Source: Okapia johnstoni (taxonomy: Eukaryota; Chordata; Mammalia; Artiodactyla; Giraffidae). Taken from it: DNA of 64,000 nt. A program made the position numbers and the translations under genes. Numbering within the stretch: position 1 is the first letter of the stretch; every line of letters starts with the position of its first letter. Below the pieces are notes generated by a model. It worked only from the letters and a program-made list of their open reading frames with translations, did no database searches and was not told the origin of the DNA. Below, in pieces: positions 48,438 to 61,242 of the stretch. The DNA is taken from the NCBI GenBank assembly GCA_024291935.2, contig CM044309.1, positions 34,620,001 through 34,684,000 of the forward strand. Reading direction: 5' to 3'.

Positions 48438-48597
48438 GTGTGTATATGTGCTCAGTTGTGTCCGACTTTCTGCGACCCCATGAATGAGTTGCCATTCCCT
48501 TTTCCAGGCATCTTCCCGACCCAGGTATCAAACCTGTGTCTCTTGTGTCTCCTGCACTAGAGGCAAATTCTTTACCACCTTGCAACTGGAAGCTGCC
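48438..48597 (-). repeat. Bov-tA SINE with internal deletion and perfect TSD
   Basis: Antisense element missing about 60 bp of the body (gaccccatgaatgagttgcc). A perfect 12-bp TSD, ATTGATAGGTAC, flanks it at 48426-48437 and 48598-48609. Confidence 0.94.
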
Positions 48598-48629
48598 ATT
48601 GATAGGTACAGTACTTTTATAAAATTTAA

Positions 48630-48740
48630 TAAAAACAAATCACTGAGGTTCAGAGAATCTTCTTGCAAGATCACAGAGCAATGGTAATGGCTGGTACATG
48701 GTAGAGTTGGGACATGAATTGATATAACCTGCTTGTGTTC
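48630..48740 (-). repeat. MIR SINE core, antisense
   Basis: The text cactgaggttcagagaatct, ttgcaagatcacagagcaat, and tggtagagttgggacatgaa follows the reversed MIR core. Confidence 0.6.
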
Positions 48741-49867
48741 TCACTGTGGTTGCATTTTTCCTTTTCTTTGTATTCAGAGTTATTCAATTTTGCTATGGAT
48801 ATCTTTTCCAATCTTTGGGGAAAAAAATATGATTTTGAGGGATATAAGTTAGGCATTTGAAGTCAAGGGTACCATTTGCACTGGATACTGTACAACAACT
48901 AATTTACATGGTACAGTTCTGTCTACTCTGAGCTTACACAGAAGTGATGATTGGGGAATTAACTTTGCATTGAGACCATGATACACAAAACACAAATTCT
49001 TCAAATAAAGACAGCCAAATAAAACTCTCAGGATCCTTGCTTTATAAGTGACAATGCTGTATTAGGAATATTCTTGAGTTCAGATAACACCCATCAGAAA
49101 GAATTAGAGGTGGAAAAATAAGATTCTTAAGTAGATTATTTTCAAGTTTCTGAAAGATAAAGGTATTTCTGCTTTAATATAAAGATTGAAGAAATGAAAA
49201 GAGGTTTAAGAAAAAATGCTAATGGAAATAAAAACAGGTGGTTTGTAAATTCCTAACAATAATCTCTGTAATTTTATGTATAATTTTCTGCTGAAGAGGA
49301 AAACAGAACTGTTAGTAGAAATCACACTCCCTTCGTTAGTTTAACTGCATTGGACTCCATTAGCTGTTAAAGAAAGCATTTGTTTCTATTTTATCTTTGG
49401 TTTTAGGAAAGACACTTTTTCTATGCTTTGAATTAAGTGTTAATAGGACAACTATTTCACATTGGATAACTACAAATTGCTTATTTAGGTGTTTCTATGG
49501 TTCAGTAACTAAGCATCGATGAATATGTAATTAGCTTTTAAACTCTACCCTGATAAGCAATATGCAATTGCGGCTTTACGGAACTTCATTTAACATGTCC
49601 CTAAGCATTTTTACAATGTTAAATAGAAAATGTTGCCTGGTATTTGCTTCATTGAAGTGAATTTATCCCCCAACAGACACATGAGCTATATAAAAGTTTG
49701 AGAACAACTTAGTATAACGATATTAATGCAAAATCTGCTGTAGGGACTAGAGTATGCAGAACATTTAGGAAATTGAAAGGAAGTTGCCATTACATGGAAA
49801 ATTCATAAAAAATTCAGTTTAATTTGAAGATACAATATAAAGCACAAAAAAAGAGAAAATATATGTA
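48741..49867. other. Unannotated interval
   Basis: AT-rich 1.1 kb; nothing recognised. Confidence 0.45.
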
Positions 49868-50690
49868 TGGGATGGATGAAGCACAAGATGAAATCAAGAT
49901 TGCTGGGAGAAATATCAATAACCTCATATATGCAGATGACACCACCTTTATGGAAGAAAGCCTCTTGAGGAAAGTGAAAGAGAAGAGTAAAAAGGCTGGC
50001 TTAAAACTCAACATTCAAAAAACGAAGATCATGGCGTCCGGTCCCATCACTTCATGGCAAATAGATAGGGAAGCAATGGAAACAGTGAGAGACTTTATTT
50101 TCTTGGGCTCCAAAATCAATGCAGATGGTGAGTGCAGCCATGAAATTAAAAGACGCTTGCTCCTTGGAGGAAAGGCTATGATCAACCTAGACAGCATATT
50201 AAAAAGCAGAGACATTCCTTTATCGACAAATGTCTATCTACTAAAGCTATGGTTTTCCAGTAGTCATGTATGGATGTGAGAGTTGGACTATAAAGAAAGC
50301 TGAGCATTGAAGAACTGATGCTTTTGAACTGTGGTGTTGGAGAAGACTCTTGAGAGTCCCTTGGACGGCAAGGAGATCCATCCAGTCCATCCTAAAGGAA
50401 ATCAGTCCTGGGTGTTCATTGGAAGGACTGATACTGAAGCTGAAGCTCCAATACTTTGGCCACATAATGCAAAGAACTGACTCACTGGAAAAACCCTGCT
50501 GCTAGGAAAGATTGAAGGCAGGAGGAGAAGGGGATGACAAAGAATGAGATGGTTGGATGGCATCACCGACTCAATGGACATGAGTTTAAGTAGGCTCCGG
50601 GAGTTGGTGAAGGACAGCAAAGCCTGGTGTGCTGCAGTCCATGGGATTGCAAAGAGTCAGTCACGACTGAGCAACTGAACTGAACTGATG
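49868..50690 (+). repeat. BovB LINE, 5'-truncated
   Basis: Sense 3' quarter of BovB. YADD is intact at 49929-49940. About 15 codons' worth of the following acidic loop is shortened (EESLLRKVKE). A frameshift occurs near 50245 and further damage downstream. It ends gcaactgaactgaactga. The only TSD candidate, ATGTAT, is too short to trust. Confidence 0.94.
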
Positions 50691-52200
50691 TATAGTTTTA
50701 GACATAAACTAACAAGCACTTAAGTAGGTTTTGGCCAACATGACTGGAGGTTAAGCTGACTAGCTGAAATTCAGTTAGAAAAATTTTCATAGTTCTAAAA
50801 TTCTATCCAGAAATGATAAGAATGTTTCTGAAATTGTTGAAGAAAATTCTTTCTCTTCTTGAAGGCTGCATTACAAGATAAGAGATGCTAAGAAAGCTTT
50901 CTATTGCATGTTTTGGTAGCAGGAAAGATCACAGAGCATGGGGGAAATAGAAAACTAAAGTTGTTTTCTGAAATACTATGAAAATAATAATAATAATAAC
51001 AATAAAATCCCCCCAAATTCCCCTGCTTTCTCAATTGAGTATAGAACTAAAACAACTGCATTCCAGTTCTATCAATAAGTATCAATATTTTATTGGATTT
51101 AGGGAGAATATTTCATGATTATTTCAAAGAGATTAATAATTCCTATAAACCTCTGGACTCTCTTTTTGACATTTTGACACCAGGTAAATATTTTTAAAAG
51201 ATAGATAGCATTAAAAAAGAAAAGGGAATATCTGTTTTTCCATAATCAATAGTCTTGGGAATTATGTAGAAAGTCATCAATAAAAGATTACTTCAAAGTA
51301 CTTTCTGTAGACATATAAACTTAAGAAAAGCTTTCTTTAATTTTTATTTGACTATTTAGGCATAGTCCACATTCACATATCTCTGTATAAAAGACTTTCA
51401 TTGTATCATATGTATATAAAATATATTTCTAATTCTGAGGAAAATGCCAGCCATCTTAATATTTATTTTAAAAGTTTAATTCTATTATCATTTTTACCTT
51501 GTTTGAAATTAGCCTGCATGCTATATAGCAGACACTATGAGCACAGCTTCAGTGCTACCATTCCTCTGTTTATTAATATGACCACCGAGACTGGAATTCA
51601 GATCCGATGGGAAAGGGCACTGGAGGGTTTAATTTATTTTTAAAATCTTACCGTATGATTATTTTCTTAATAACATATTGCTTGTTTTATTGATTATTAA
51701 AGTAAAGCATGCTCTTAGTATAAAATGCAAAAGTATAGTCATGTGTGCACTGACTTCATGTTCTACTCCTCACCCTGGGCAGATCCAAGACTTTTGAGTG
51801 AGGGTAAATGGGGTTGGGGGCATTTAATCAAAATAATTATTGGAGATAGAAAAGGCATAAAAATTAAGGCATATAAATAAAAAGAATTACATTGCAACAT
51901 TTAGGAGGAATTCCAAGGGATTCTAGACTTTGTAGAGGGACAAAACAAGGAGAGAAAACTGATCAACTCAATGGCATTTTGGCTCCCAAAGCAATTTTCA
52001 ACTATTGCTGAATTGTGCATGTTGATTCAGTTTCCCTAGCCAATAATTTCTCTCCTGCACTTGACATATCAATTAATTTTCACAAAATGCATCCAGTAAT
52101 TAGAGGTGGAGCCACAATAGTGTAAGTAGCTCCACCATGAGGGGATGATCTGGGAAGGAATTTGGGAGGACATTGTGATGTAAACTGAGAACTAGCTCAC
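50691..52200. other. Unannotated interval with (AAT)n
   Basis: 1.5 kb. A short (AAT)n microsatellite lies at 50983-51000. Nothing else recognised. Confidence 0.45.
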
Positions 52201-52211
52201 AGGGTTATTTT

Positions 52212-52307
52212 TTAAAATGTATTTTTATCATTTTTTAATTAGAGGGTAATTATAATATTGTGATGGTTTTTGCCATACATCAGCATGAATCAGCATTAGG
52301 TATCACA
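52212..52307 (-). repeat. 96-bp L1 3' end with perfect TSD
   Basis: Antisense terminus of a ruminant L1 (tttttgccatacatcagcat, atgaatcagcattaggta). A perfect 11-bp TSD, AGGGTTATTTT, flanks it at 52201-52211 and 52308-52318. Confidence 0.88.
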
Positions 52308-52318
52308 AGGGTTATTTT

Positions 52319-53465
52319 AAAAGCTGCTTCTAGACACTGCCAGCATATTGTTTCTCCTCTTGCCTCTAGAATCAAGGGTTGTCTTGGCTTCAGCATAATT
52401 ATACAGCAGCACCACGGATGGGAAAACTGCAGATGTTTCCTCTCCTTGTATCTTTATATAGTTGAGCTGGATGCTGAGCAGCACTGACAACTCTCCACGA
52501 AGTCTGCATCTCTGCCCTTATCATCATCTATGAGGTTTGCATCTTTCAGAGCAGGGAGGGCTTCAGCAGGGTAAAGGAGCACAAAAATCAGCATCTCCTC
52601 ACTCAGGGGCAACATGAGCAGCATTGTTATTTGTTTTGTATTTTGCTTTGTTTCGTTGCCTGTGCATTAAAAAGAAAAAAAAAACATGTATCTGAGATTA
52701 TACTGCATCATGCCATTTTGCTTTTTTGTCTTTCTGCATATATGTGCACATAGATCTATCTGCACACATGCATGTTTTTCCATACCATTAATCATTCTTC
52801 ACAAACATGACTCTAATGGTTGCATTTTTTGCTGTTATATATGTTATTTTTTCATGTGAATATATTTCTAAAATTCTTTCATTGTGTCAATATTAGCTGA
52901 CCTAACCATTTTCGTCTTAATAGAAGTGTAAATCATTTCTTTGTTTCACTATTAGAGCAAGGCAGTGGCAGTGGAAACCCTCACAGATGCTTCTAAGTGT
53001 GGATATATGTCCATAATATGTTCATCAACATGACTATTGTGTTGAAGAGTACACACCTCTTGGGTAGGTACTGCCTTAATCACAACCAAGATAACATTCC
53101 AGAAAGGAAGTCTTATACATTTGCTCCTTTATCCTCACTGTCTTCTTTTTCCATGTTTCACCTTTCCCAACATACATTGCTCTCTCAAAATCCCTTCCTG
53201 CTCCTTTGGGAAGCCCCATTCCTCTCCACAGGAAGAGATTTATCCTCTTGATCCATTTCACTCTTGTATAAACTTAAGAGGTGACAGCTCAAGAGGGCCT
53301 CCTCTGCTTGATCATGACAAGCTCTGAACAGTGCAACGGGCTCTCTGGAAGTTCTGGGAGTGCAGTTTTAGTTCACATTTCTCACTGGAATTTCCCTTAA
53401 GTTAGCCACGGCTAGTTTCCTCGCCATGTTTCTAGGACGTCGGTTAATTCACCAATGCAGTATCA
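52319..53465. other. Unannotated interval
   Basis: 1.1 kb; part (52690-52960) has an L1-UTR-like feel (catgccattttgcttttttg) but is not callable. Confidence 0.4.
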
Positions 53466-53616
53466 TTGTTGCTGCTCTTTAGTCGCTCACTCATGTCCGA
53501 CACTTTGCGACCCCATGGACTGCGGCACGCCAGGCCTCCCTGTCCCTCACCATCTCCTGAGGTTTGCCCAAGTTCATATCCATTGCATTGGTGATGCCAT
53601 CCAGCCATCTCTTCCT
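53466..53616 (-). repeat. BovB 3'-end fragment
   Basis: Antisense 150-bp BovB 3' end (gttgctgctctttagtcgct, ending gatgccatccagccatct). Confidence 0.9.
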
Positions 53617-53697
53617 CACAAATAATTGTCTACATTTGTATGTAGGAAAAGAAGCTTCTATCAGTGTGTCTTTATCTTTGTTTCTCGTAGAATAATT

Positions 53698-53910
53698 TGT
53701 TGTTGCTGTTTAGTTACTAATTTGTGTCAGATTTTTTTGCAACCCCATAGATTGTAGCCCGCCAGTCTCCTCTGTCCAAGGGATTTCCCAGGCAAGAATA
53801 CTGGAGTGGGTTGCCATTTCCTCCTCCAGGGGATTCTCCCTACCCAGGGATTTAACTCTCGTCTCCTGCATTGATAGGCATATTCTTTACTACTGTGCCA
53901 CCAGGGAAGC
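53698..53910 (-). repeat. Bov-tA SINE
   Basis: Full antisense element with a TTGTTGTTGCTG tail, ending ccaccagggaagct. Confidence 0.92.
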
Positions 53911-54279
53911 TTTTTAAAATAATAGATCCCACCATAATCATACTAAACCTGACAGCAGCTTGTAACACAAGCGAAACAAGACTGGATAAGCATGAGGTCC
54001 TGAAGCATGGCATCAATATTGATGACATATTTTTGCCCCAAATTGAAGGGTCTCGGCAGACTCATATTCATCACACTACTCATGCGCCCTTACACTTAAC
54101 TCTCACAAGATGCCAAGTGCTTACTATCACTCCCTTTTAGAAGAGCGACAGTAGAAGGTACTAGAGTTTAGAATGATTACATTTGTTGAAGATCTCAAAG
54201 GTAAAGCAAAAGAGCAGGGGTTTGTCTAACATTGGGGACCATGGAGTTAACCCCTAGGCAGTCACCATCATCATGATCC
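53911..54279. other. Unannotated interval
   Basis: Nothing recognised. Confidence 0.45.
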
Positions 54280-54530
54280 CCACTGTCATCGTCAATATCT
54301 AACTCTTAAATAGTCCTCACTATAGGTTAGTCCACGGTCCTAAATCCTTTACTGTATTGACAACCAGTGAAGTACACTATTTTATTATTGTCATTTGACA
54401 GAGCTCTTTGAAGTATATAGTATTATTATCGCTATTTTATACAGGGAAAACTGGAAACAGAGAGGTTATAAAATTTGGAAAATGTCACACAGCTGGGAAG
54501 TGAAGAACCAGGATCTGAAATCTGTCTTTG
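54280..54530 (-). repeat. MIR SINE, antisense
   Basis: Reversed MIR order: aatagtcctcactataggtt, tagtattattatcgctattt, ggaaacagagaggttataaa, atgtcacacagctgggaagt. The left part is weaker and may belong to a second relic. Confidence 0.7.
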
Positions 54531-55261
54531 TGCTTAAGTTCTATACCAACCTGTGTCATATTGAAAGTGTAACTTATTTTGTTTATTCTTCGGAAAATTC
54601 AGTTTGTGGCACCGGACACCTTGGAAAAAAACCTAAAAAGCCATTTTTATGGTCTCATGTCCACAATCATAATTCTGCAGTTTCCATGTGCCAGGTGCCA
54701 GAGTACTTGAGGGGTTACGTTTCCCATCTGTTGGAGTCACAAGTTTACTACAGAATGTGATTGTATCCTGGGCTCCCCGCCTCTTGCACCTCTTTCATTT
54801 TGTGTCACTTGCATTAATACATATCTGATCTTCCTTTTTTTTTTTTTTTAAAGTTATTCTTTTCATGAATGTGTATTTATTCACTACTTTTTAGTACTTT
54901 GTGTTTTGACTGCTCCTGCCAAGGTTAATCTTTACCTCACTTTAGCTGCCCTCTGGATCATCTTGTTTTTCTTTGCTTCCTATCTTTCTCTTTCCATTTT
55001 ATTTTTTAGATGATGTCTGTAGGTCAGCTTGACCCTTTTTCTTCTATTGCTTGCATCTATTATTTCCATGACTTTAGATGATTTGTTTGAGATTATATAA
55101 TTAATTATGATTCCTTATTCTATTTTTGATACATATGTAAATAGTAAATAGTATATGTAAATATGCAAATAGTATGTGTATATAATTCCCAAGGTTCCTA
55201 ATTTAATGAGCTGTTATTCATTACCCAGAATCTCTTTATGTTACCTACTAACTGGTGCATG
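54531..55261. other. Unannotated interval
   Basis: A T-run lies at 54835-54849. No element recognised. A 121-codon frame (54395-54760) starts in the MIR and is not supported. Confidence 0.45.
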
Positions 55262-55440
55262 ACTTTTTTTTTTTTTTTTTTTCACTTGCTTTTATTTTTT
55301 TTATTTTTTTTTATTTATTTTTTTTTTTTACTTTTATTTTATGTTTATTTTTTATTTATTTATTTTTAATTTTAGTTGGGGGCTAATTACTTTACAATAT
55401 TGTAGTAGTTTTTGCCATACATCGACATGAATCAGCCATG
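55262..55440 (-). repeat. L1 3' end with long poly(T), antisense
   Basis: A T-rich tail of about 110 bp is followed by gttgggggctaattacttta and tttttgccatacatcgacat, the same L1 terminus as at 52212. It is strongly 5'-truncated. Confidence 0.85.
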
Positions 55441-55515
55441 GATTCACACTTTTTGACCTTAATTATTGTATCAACCATTTATCTGAATTCTCCTATTGCA
55501 TCTCTGAGAGGGGGG

Positions 55516-55592
55516 AAAAAAGATCATGTTTACTGGAAATAAAATAAAATAAAATAATAATAATGCTATTTCTAGTAAACATGATCTTTTTT
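55516..55592. repeat. Near-perfect 26-bp inverted repeat (hairpin)
   Basis: The left arm 55516-55541 (contains AGATCATGTTTACT) pairs with the right arm 55567-55592 (contains AGTAAACATGATCT) at 25 of 26 positions. The only mismatch is at 55535. The 25-bp loop (55542-55566) is an AAAAT/AAT simple repeat. No transposon family is recognised. Confidence 0.95.
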
Positions 55593-55689
55593 ACCCACTC
55601 ACAGCTAGAACAGGACTTAGCTGTCTCTTCGATCAAAGAGTTTTCCTATTTCCCTACCATGACTTTTTCTAATTCAATCTGCCTGGAGA

Positions 55690-55975
55690 ACTTCTAGAAA
55701 ACTTCAAAATTCCTTTACTCATTATTTTCCTTTAAGTCTTCCCTGACTTGACTTTATTTCCTCTTTTCAACCTCTTTCCACTCCTCTATGTACCTCTGTT
55801 CTCACTTCTCTATTTGCAGTCGTGTATTTACCTCATTGTCCAGCGCTTCCCATTCTCAGACTGAGTCTTTGAGGGCAAAGAATTTCCAACTTTTCTTTGT
55901 ATTCTTATAGTCCAGAAGAGTCGCCAGGCAAGGAAAAAAACAGACAAGCACATGTTAAATGAATGAGTAACTCTG
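55690..55975 (+). repeat. L2 LINE 3' end
   Basis: Text such as taagtcttccctgacttgac, agactgagtctttgagggca, and the final tgttaaatgaatgagtaa fits the 3' end of L2. Orientation follows from the TGAA-type tail. Confidence 0.6.
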
Positions 55976-56294
55976 GACAAATCGCAGGTGAACTTGTTTT
56001 CGCTTTTACTCCTTTGAACTTTGTGATCTAGGTATGACCAATACAGACCACAATGATGAGAAAACAGTGCTTGGTGATACAACATAACCATATTTAAAAA
56101 TTCTCCAAATAAGCATTGTTTTGTTTCACTTACAGGGTTGATGTAAGATTTTACAATGTTTTAATTTTAAAAGTCATACACATTCACTAATAAATCATAT
56201 GCTTCCTATCAAACCAGGAGATAAACTCACTTATAATACCATACCCAGAGCTTCTTTGGTAACATTCTGCTGTATTTAAAAAAATGCAAATATA

Positions 56295-56591
56295 CAGTTG
56301 TCACTCAGTGTCTGTGGATTAGTTCCAGGATCCCTGAAAATATCACAATCTGCAGATACTCAAGCTGCTTATATAAAATGACATAGTATCTGCAAGTAAC
56401 CTATACGTATCCTCCTGTATACTTTAAATAACCTCCTGATTGCTTATGATACCTAATTCAATGTAAATGCTATAAAGTAGTTGCTTTGGTGTAGCAAATT
56501 CAGGCTTTGCCTTTTGGAACTTTCTGGGATTTTTTTTCTGGATATGTTTGGTCTGCTATTAGTTAAATTGGAGGATAAGAAGGGTCAACTA
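56295..56591. mobile_element. Tigger/MER2-like DNA transposon relic
   Basis: The left terminus is cagttgtcactcagtgtctg; the right terminus in reverse complement is tagttgacccttctta. TA lies on both sides (56293-56294 and 56592-56593). Internal text (ggattagttccaggatccct, gctgcttatataaaatgaca) matches the non-autonomous MER2/Tigger pattern. There is no transposase frame. Confidence 0.82.
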
Positions 56592-56593
56592 TA

Positions 56594-58454
56594 TAAACAA
56601 AGTTGGGTTCATTACTATTTTTCCATTTTTGAATTTTCACATTTAAATTTTATCTTTTATATAGTGTTTGAATATTTATAAAATTGGGTCTAGGAGCTCC
56701 AGGTTTTGGGAGGTGCAGTGACTTTCTTCTAGTCATGTTTTAATATAAGTGGATGATACATGGCTTCTTACACTTACTTTTATCACCAAGTTTGGGGCAT
56801 ATATTTATGTGTGGAATTTTCCCCCTCAGGTCCTAGATTCTAACTGTCTGTCATTGAGTACATGGATTTAATTTTGCCTATTTTGCTTTCCTCCTGTCAA
56901 CACCTGAGCATCCACTGAAAAATCACCAGGGGTTCCTGAGTGCATTGTGTTGTGCATCATCTCTGCTGGGAATCATTAACAAAACACTTGTGAATTGGTT
57001 TCAGAACTATTTTTAGAAGCATTTTTTTGGCCTATTAACTCATAGGTAGTCAGACAGAAACCCAGAGCAAAGTTGGTTTATCATTTGTCATTTATTAACC
57101 CTAACTTTAACCCTAAAGTGGGAGATGGACCAAATTCTGATCACTCTTGGCTAGGAAATGTAAACCAAAGGACTGGATTTCAGTGTGTGAAATGAACTGA
57201 ATTTTAAACAAAGAGTAAAGTAATGGGATCAGTGTATTTTTTTCTGAACTGAAATAAAATCCACATGTAAAATCTAAAATCTCTATTCAAACTATATTTC
57301 AGAAATTATGTATTTATGAATCACAAATGAAATCTTTTATTAGCTATGTATTGTAATTACAGATGCTAACATGCTTAGGTTTCCTGCATGGGAAAGTTAA
57401 TTCAGGGTTAACATTTCTTGAGAAGTGCTAGATTTGGATTGATACTCAGATTACAAGTCAGAATTTATGGGGAAAATCTTTCTAGGCAAAGAGAACAGTG
57501 AATGCAAAGTCCTTGAGTTGGAATTGACCCTCACATTCCAGAGAATTTAAGCAAGGTATTTTTTGGAGCCATTGTCCGCGTTTCTTCAGGCTCAGATTAT
57601 TTCAGACTTTAAGCATAAACCAATTTGCGTGGCTGGATTAAATACCCTAATGAACTCTGACCCATATGCTTGAGCATTAAGGATATCAAGTACCCATTTG
57701 TGTTTTGTTTATGTCTTCCTTCCTGTTGAATGTCGTCTGCATTTGAAGTCTTTCCAGCATTGACTTTGAAAAGGAAGCATAGGTCATTTAAATGAGAGGG
57801 CAAGCAGACAGCAGATGCTGCAAGTTAGAGCATTACTGATCGCGATTGGCTTTTGAACATCTTCCAAGAATACTCTTCACATTCCTTTCCAGCCTCTGGT
57901 GATCTGATTGATTTATGCTATAAATCATAACGTCGTGTTACAGTCTTCCACTGGTTTGCTGCTGGTACACTAGGGTTCAGTTATGACAGTGATAATGAAC
58001 ATGATGCAGATCAGTAAGTTACTGCAGCCATTAGCAGAGAAATTTGGGGTGGAAGACGTTGTTTTCTTAAAAAAGAATTAAACTCCATTGGAGTTGTTAA
58101 TTCAGTGAAGATTCACATGCCACTAATGACTCAGAACACTTCCCTAGGAAATGCCTTGGCGTACATGTAAGACAAGGCCATCAAAGCAGAGGACAACATC
58201 AAAGCATGGAGCAGAGGAAGGATTTATTGCTGAAGGGACTAAAGCAGGACGTGCCTGTTGTAGAAGAAATATTTCTCTTCTTTATCAGAACTTCTCTTCA
58301 ATGTTGAATTAATAGCCTAAAAATAGGCACAGAATTATGTAAGTGTGTTTCTAAATTTTAATTTCAGAAATAACAAAGAAAATAGACAGGGAGAGAGATG
58401 TTTCATATATCATGAGGCCAAAACGAAACTTTTGGAGAAACACAGGTGAGTCTG
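56594..58454. other. Unannotated interval
   Basis: 1.9 kb. 57840-58060 (including cgatcgcgattggc-like text and cataacgtcgtgttacag) has more CpG than its surroundings and no repeat match, but no splice-flanked frame. Confidence 0.4.
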
Positions 58455-58462
58455 AAGTTATT

Positions 58463-58986
58463 GAAAGTGAAAGTCACTCAGTCGTGTCCGACTCTTTGCG
58501 ACCCCATGGACTATACAGTCCATGGAATTCCCCAGGCCAGAATACTGAAGTGGGTAGTGGTTCCCTCCTCCAGGGAATCTTCCCAACCCAGGGATCAAGC
58601 TGTTTTCCTGCATTGCAGGCAGATTCATTGCCAGTTGAACCACCAGGGAAGCCCAGAAATACTGGATTGGGTAGCCTATCCCTTCTCCAGCAGATCTTCC
58701 TGACCCAGGAATGGAACCGGCGTCTCCTGCACTGCAGGTTGATTCTTTACCAGCTGAGGTACCAGTGAAGTGAAGTTGCTCAGTCTTGTCCAACTTTGAA
58801 ACCCCATGGACTATAGCCTACCAAGCTCCTCTGTCCATGGGATATTCCAGGCAAAAGTACTGGAGTGGGTTGCCATTTCCTTCTCCAGGGGATCTTCCAG
58901 ACCCAGGGATTGAATCCAGGTCTCCCACATTGCAGGAAGACGCTTTACTGTCTGAGCCACCAGGGACGCTACCAGGGAAGCCCCCT
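58463..58986 (-). repeat. Bov-tA3-like SINE carrying a nested Bov-tA
   Basis: The outer element is a duplicated-head Bov-tA (58463-58765 plus 58968-58986), antisense, with an 8-bp TSD AAGTTATT (58455-58462 and 58987-58994). A second SINE lies inside its terminal head. Confidence 0.85.
58766..58967 (-). repeat. Nested Bov-tA SINE
   Basis: A complete antisense Bov-tA inserted in the last 20 bp of the host SINE. The interrupted host sequence (GGTACCAG at 58758-58765, GCTACCAG at 58968-58975) serves as the TSD, 7 of 8 matching. Confidence 0.85.
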
Positions 58987-58994
58987 AAGTTATT

Positions 58995-60809
58995 AGAACC
59001 ATCAAATGGCAAGGCTCTGAGAAAACCTTGGACTTAAATCTGTATCAATTTTAAAGGAAAAAAGTTTATTTGTTAATTAATTTTTAATATTTAATGATAT
59101 ATTGAGAAAATTTGCTTAAGTATTTATTTTTAAAATGTAAGCCTTTTTAGCTATTGGGACTTGCTTTTTTCTATATAGAAAGAAGTTCTATAATCACCCT
59201 GTTATTAGTCAATGTGCCAGAAATGCTTATGACATACCTAAATTGGGATGACAAGTATTGTTTTCTCAGAGGCTTTACAGAAAAGCTTAATACATTTACC
59301 TTTGAAAATTAAATTTTGTGACATAAGTGTTGTTTTTTTTTTATAAAAGCCTCTTTTTCCCCCCCTAGTGAATCTAGCTCTGTGCAAACAGGCACTTTGT
59401 TTTTAAAAATGAGGTTGCAAGCTGCTGTGTAGCATACTCGTCATAGGCAGAGGTGGTCATAAATGTCTATAGAGATAAAGAAAGTAAATTGCCTTATGAC
59501 ATTTGGGGATTTGGAAACTCATATTCAAACACACATGGGAACTCAGATGCCTCTTCTCATGCTTATCTTTATGAGAGGACAGGGTACATATTAAGTGGTG
59601 ATTTGTGGTCCTCATGTAGTTCTACAGATTCTATTCTACTTGCCATGTTGGCATATATTCCCAGTGTAACCACCTGGAATACCTGGAATTCCAATATCAC
59701 TTATTTTGTAGGTGTTTATTAACATTTTGGAAAGTCAGGATCATTTGCCTTGTTGAAGAACCAGGTTGGGTGAATCTTGACCAATATCAGCAACCATCAT
59801 CATTTTTTAAAGCAAAATTTATATGAAACATCTGTAAAAGCAATGGTACTTTTCTAGCACTGCTGATGGGAGTGTACTCAGTATTTTGATTGGAAATAAA
59901 ACATTGAATATCTTGTGTGGTAAATTTGAGGAAAAATCACTCTTTTCAGTAATTATGCAGAAGTCATCAGTAATATCTAGTATGAAAAAGAATCTATTTT
60001 TTGCTCTTTAGAAGTATGATTAATATTCTTCAAATGTCAACCATGCATGCATATAATCAGATAAGACAAATATGAAGAGAATTACCGTGGAAATTATTTT
60101 CTATTATCTTAAAGACAAGTAAAATTTTAAATTTTAAGCATAGTCAGAACAATTATTTGATAGTTATATGTAAATCTATTAAAGAAATATGTAAATATAA
60201 GATAATGTATTACTAAATCTTAGCAAGTCATTTTTATTCAGAACAGTTTTGGAGCTTTTGTACATAATGAAGTGTGTTGAGAATATTTCAGCTTAGTTAA
60301 TAGCATGTCTTTAAAAATGACACATTAAACATTTCTTTAAATCACAAAGCTGGGGAATGTTTGCAAAATGAATTTAAACCATTAGAATTACTTAAATCTA
60401 TCTAGGTTTTTAAAAAAATCTAGAAACATACTAAACTGTTGTAAGGGTAAGAAAACAAGGATTCAAAAATAAATATTTAGTTGACAGTGACATTAAACCT
60501 AAGAAGGATAATTTCATAGTTTAATTTATCATTTTAAGGTCTAAAAAGGAATATTTTAGATTTGTTAAGTAAATATTTGTTCTAGATATGCCAAGCTCAT
60601 GATACCTGTAATTCTGGAAGCAGTGATATCATTGACAATGTCACTTTGGAAAATATGGAAATGAGTCATACAGCATTACATCCAATTTTGCTATTTATTT
60701 AACTGTTCACAGAAGGGATCTCATCATATTCTACTGAAAGTATTGTTATTTAGAACTATGACTAAAAGTATTATTTATTGGTTTCTCAGGTTGAAGTGCT
60801 AATATATCT
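58995..60809. other. Unannotated, AT-rich interval
   Basis: 1.8 kb; no repeat or exon recognised. Confidence 0.45.
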
Positions 60810-60810
60810 A

Positions 60811-60945
60811 TTCATTCATTCATTCATTCAATGAATAGTTGCCCACCATATATAAGACCATTCTAGGCACTGGCCCTTCAAAAGTGAACAAAACAGGAAG
60901 GAACAGTCCCTACTGTGAATGAAACCATCAGTTAAGTGTAAAAAT
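60811..60945. repeat. (TTCA)5 plus L2/MIR-like relic
   Basis: (TTCA)5 lies at 60811-60830, followed by gaccattctaggcactggcc, tcaaaagtgaacaaaacagg, and agtccctactgtgaatgaaa, a common worn mammalian repeat. The family is uncertain. Confidence 0.45.
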
Positions 60946-61242
60946 CATATATATGAAAATACATGTGTCATACTGGCTGAAATTCATTTCTTTTAATAAA
61001 CATTGGTTACATTTAGGACTGAGAAAGATTTGGGAAATGACATTTGCCCTAAGAAGAATAAAGCATCAAGATATTTTCACATATGGCATAATTGACTTGC
61101 AATGTTTTGGAATTCTTACTTCTCTGGGAAAATATATTCCTAAATTGAAAATCTGACTCGTAATTTCTCACTTGTTTTTTTCATTTAAGTAAAAAAACAA
61201 AACAAAACAAAAACCAAGCTATAAATAAATGAAGGGCTAATA
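60946..61242. other. Unannotated interval
   Basis: Nothing recognised; an A/C tract (acaaaacaaaacaaaaacc) lies at 61195-61215. Confidence 0.45.

Noticed and set aside
57095..57116. Telomere-like text TTAACCCTAACTTTAACCCTAA
   Set aside because: Only about three imperfect units; too short for an interstitial telomere call.
57840..58060. Possible conserved noncoding element
   Set aside because: It is slightly CpG-richer and free of repeats, but conservation cannot be judged from one sequence.
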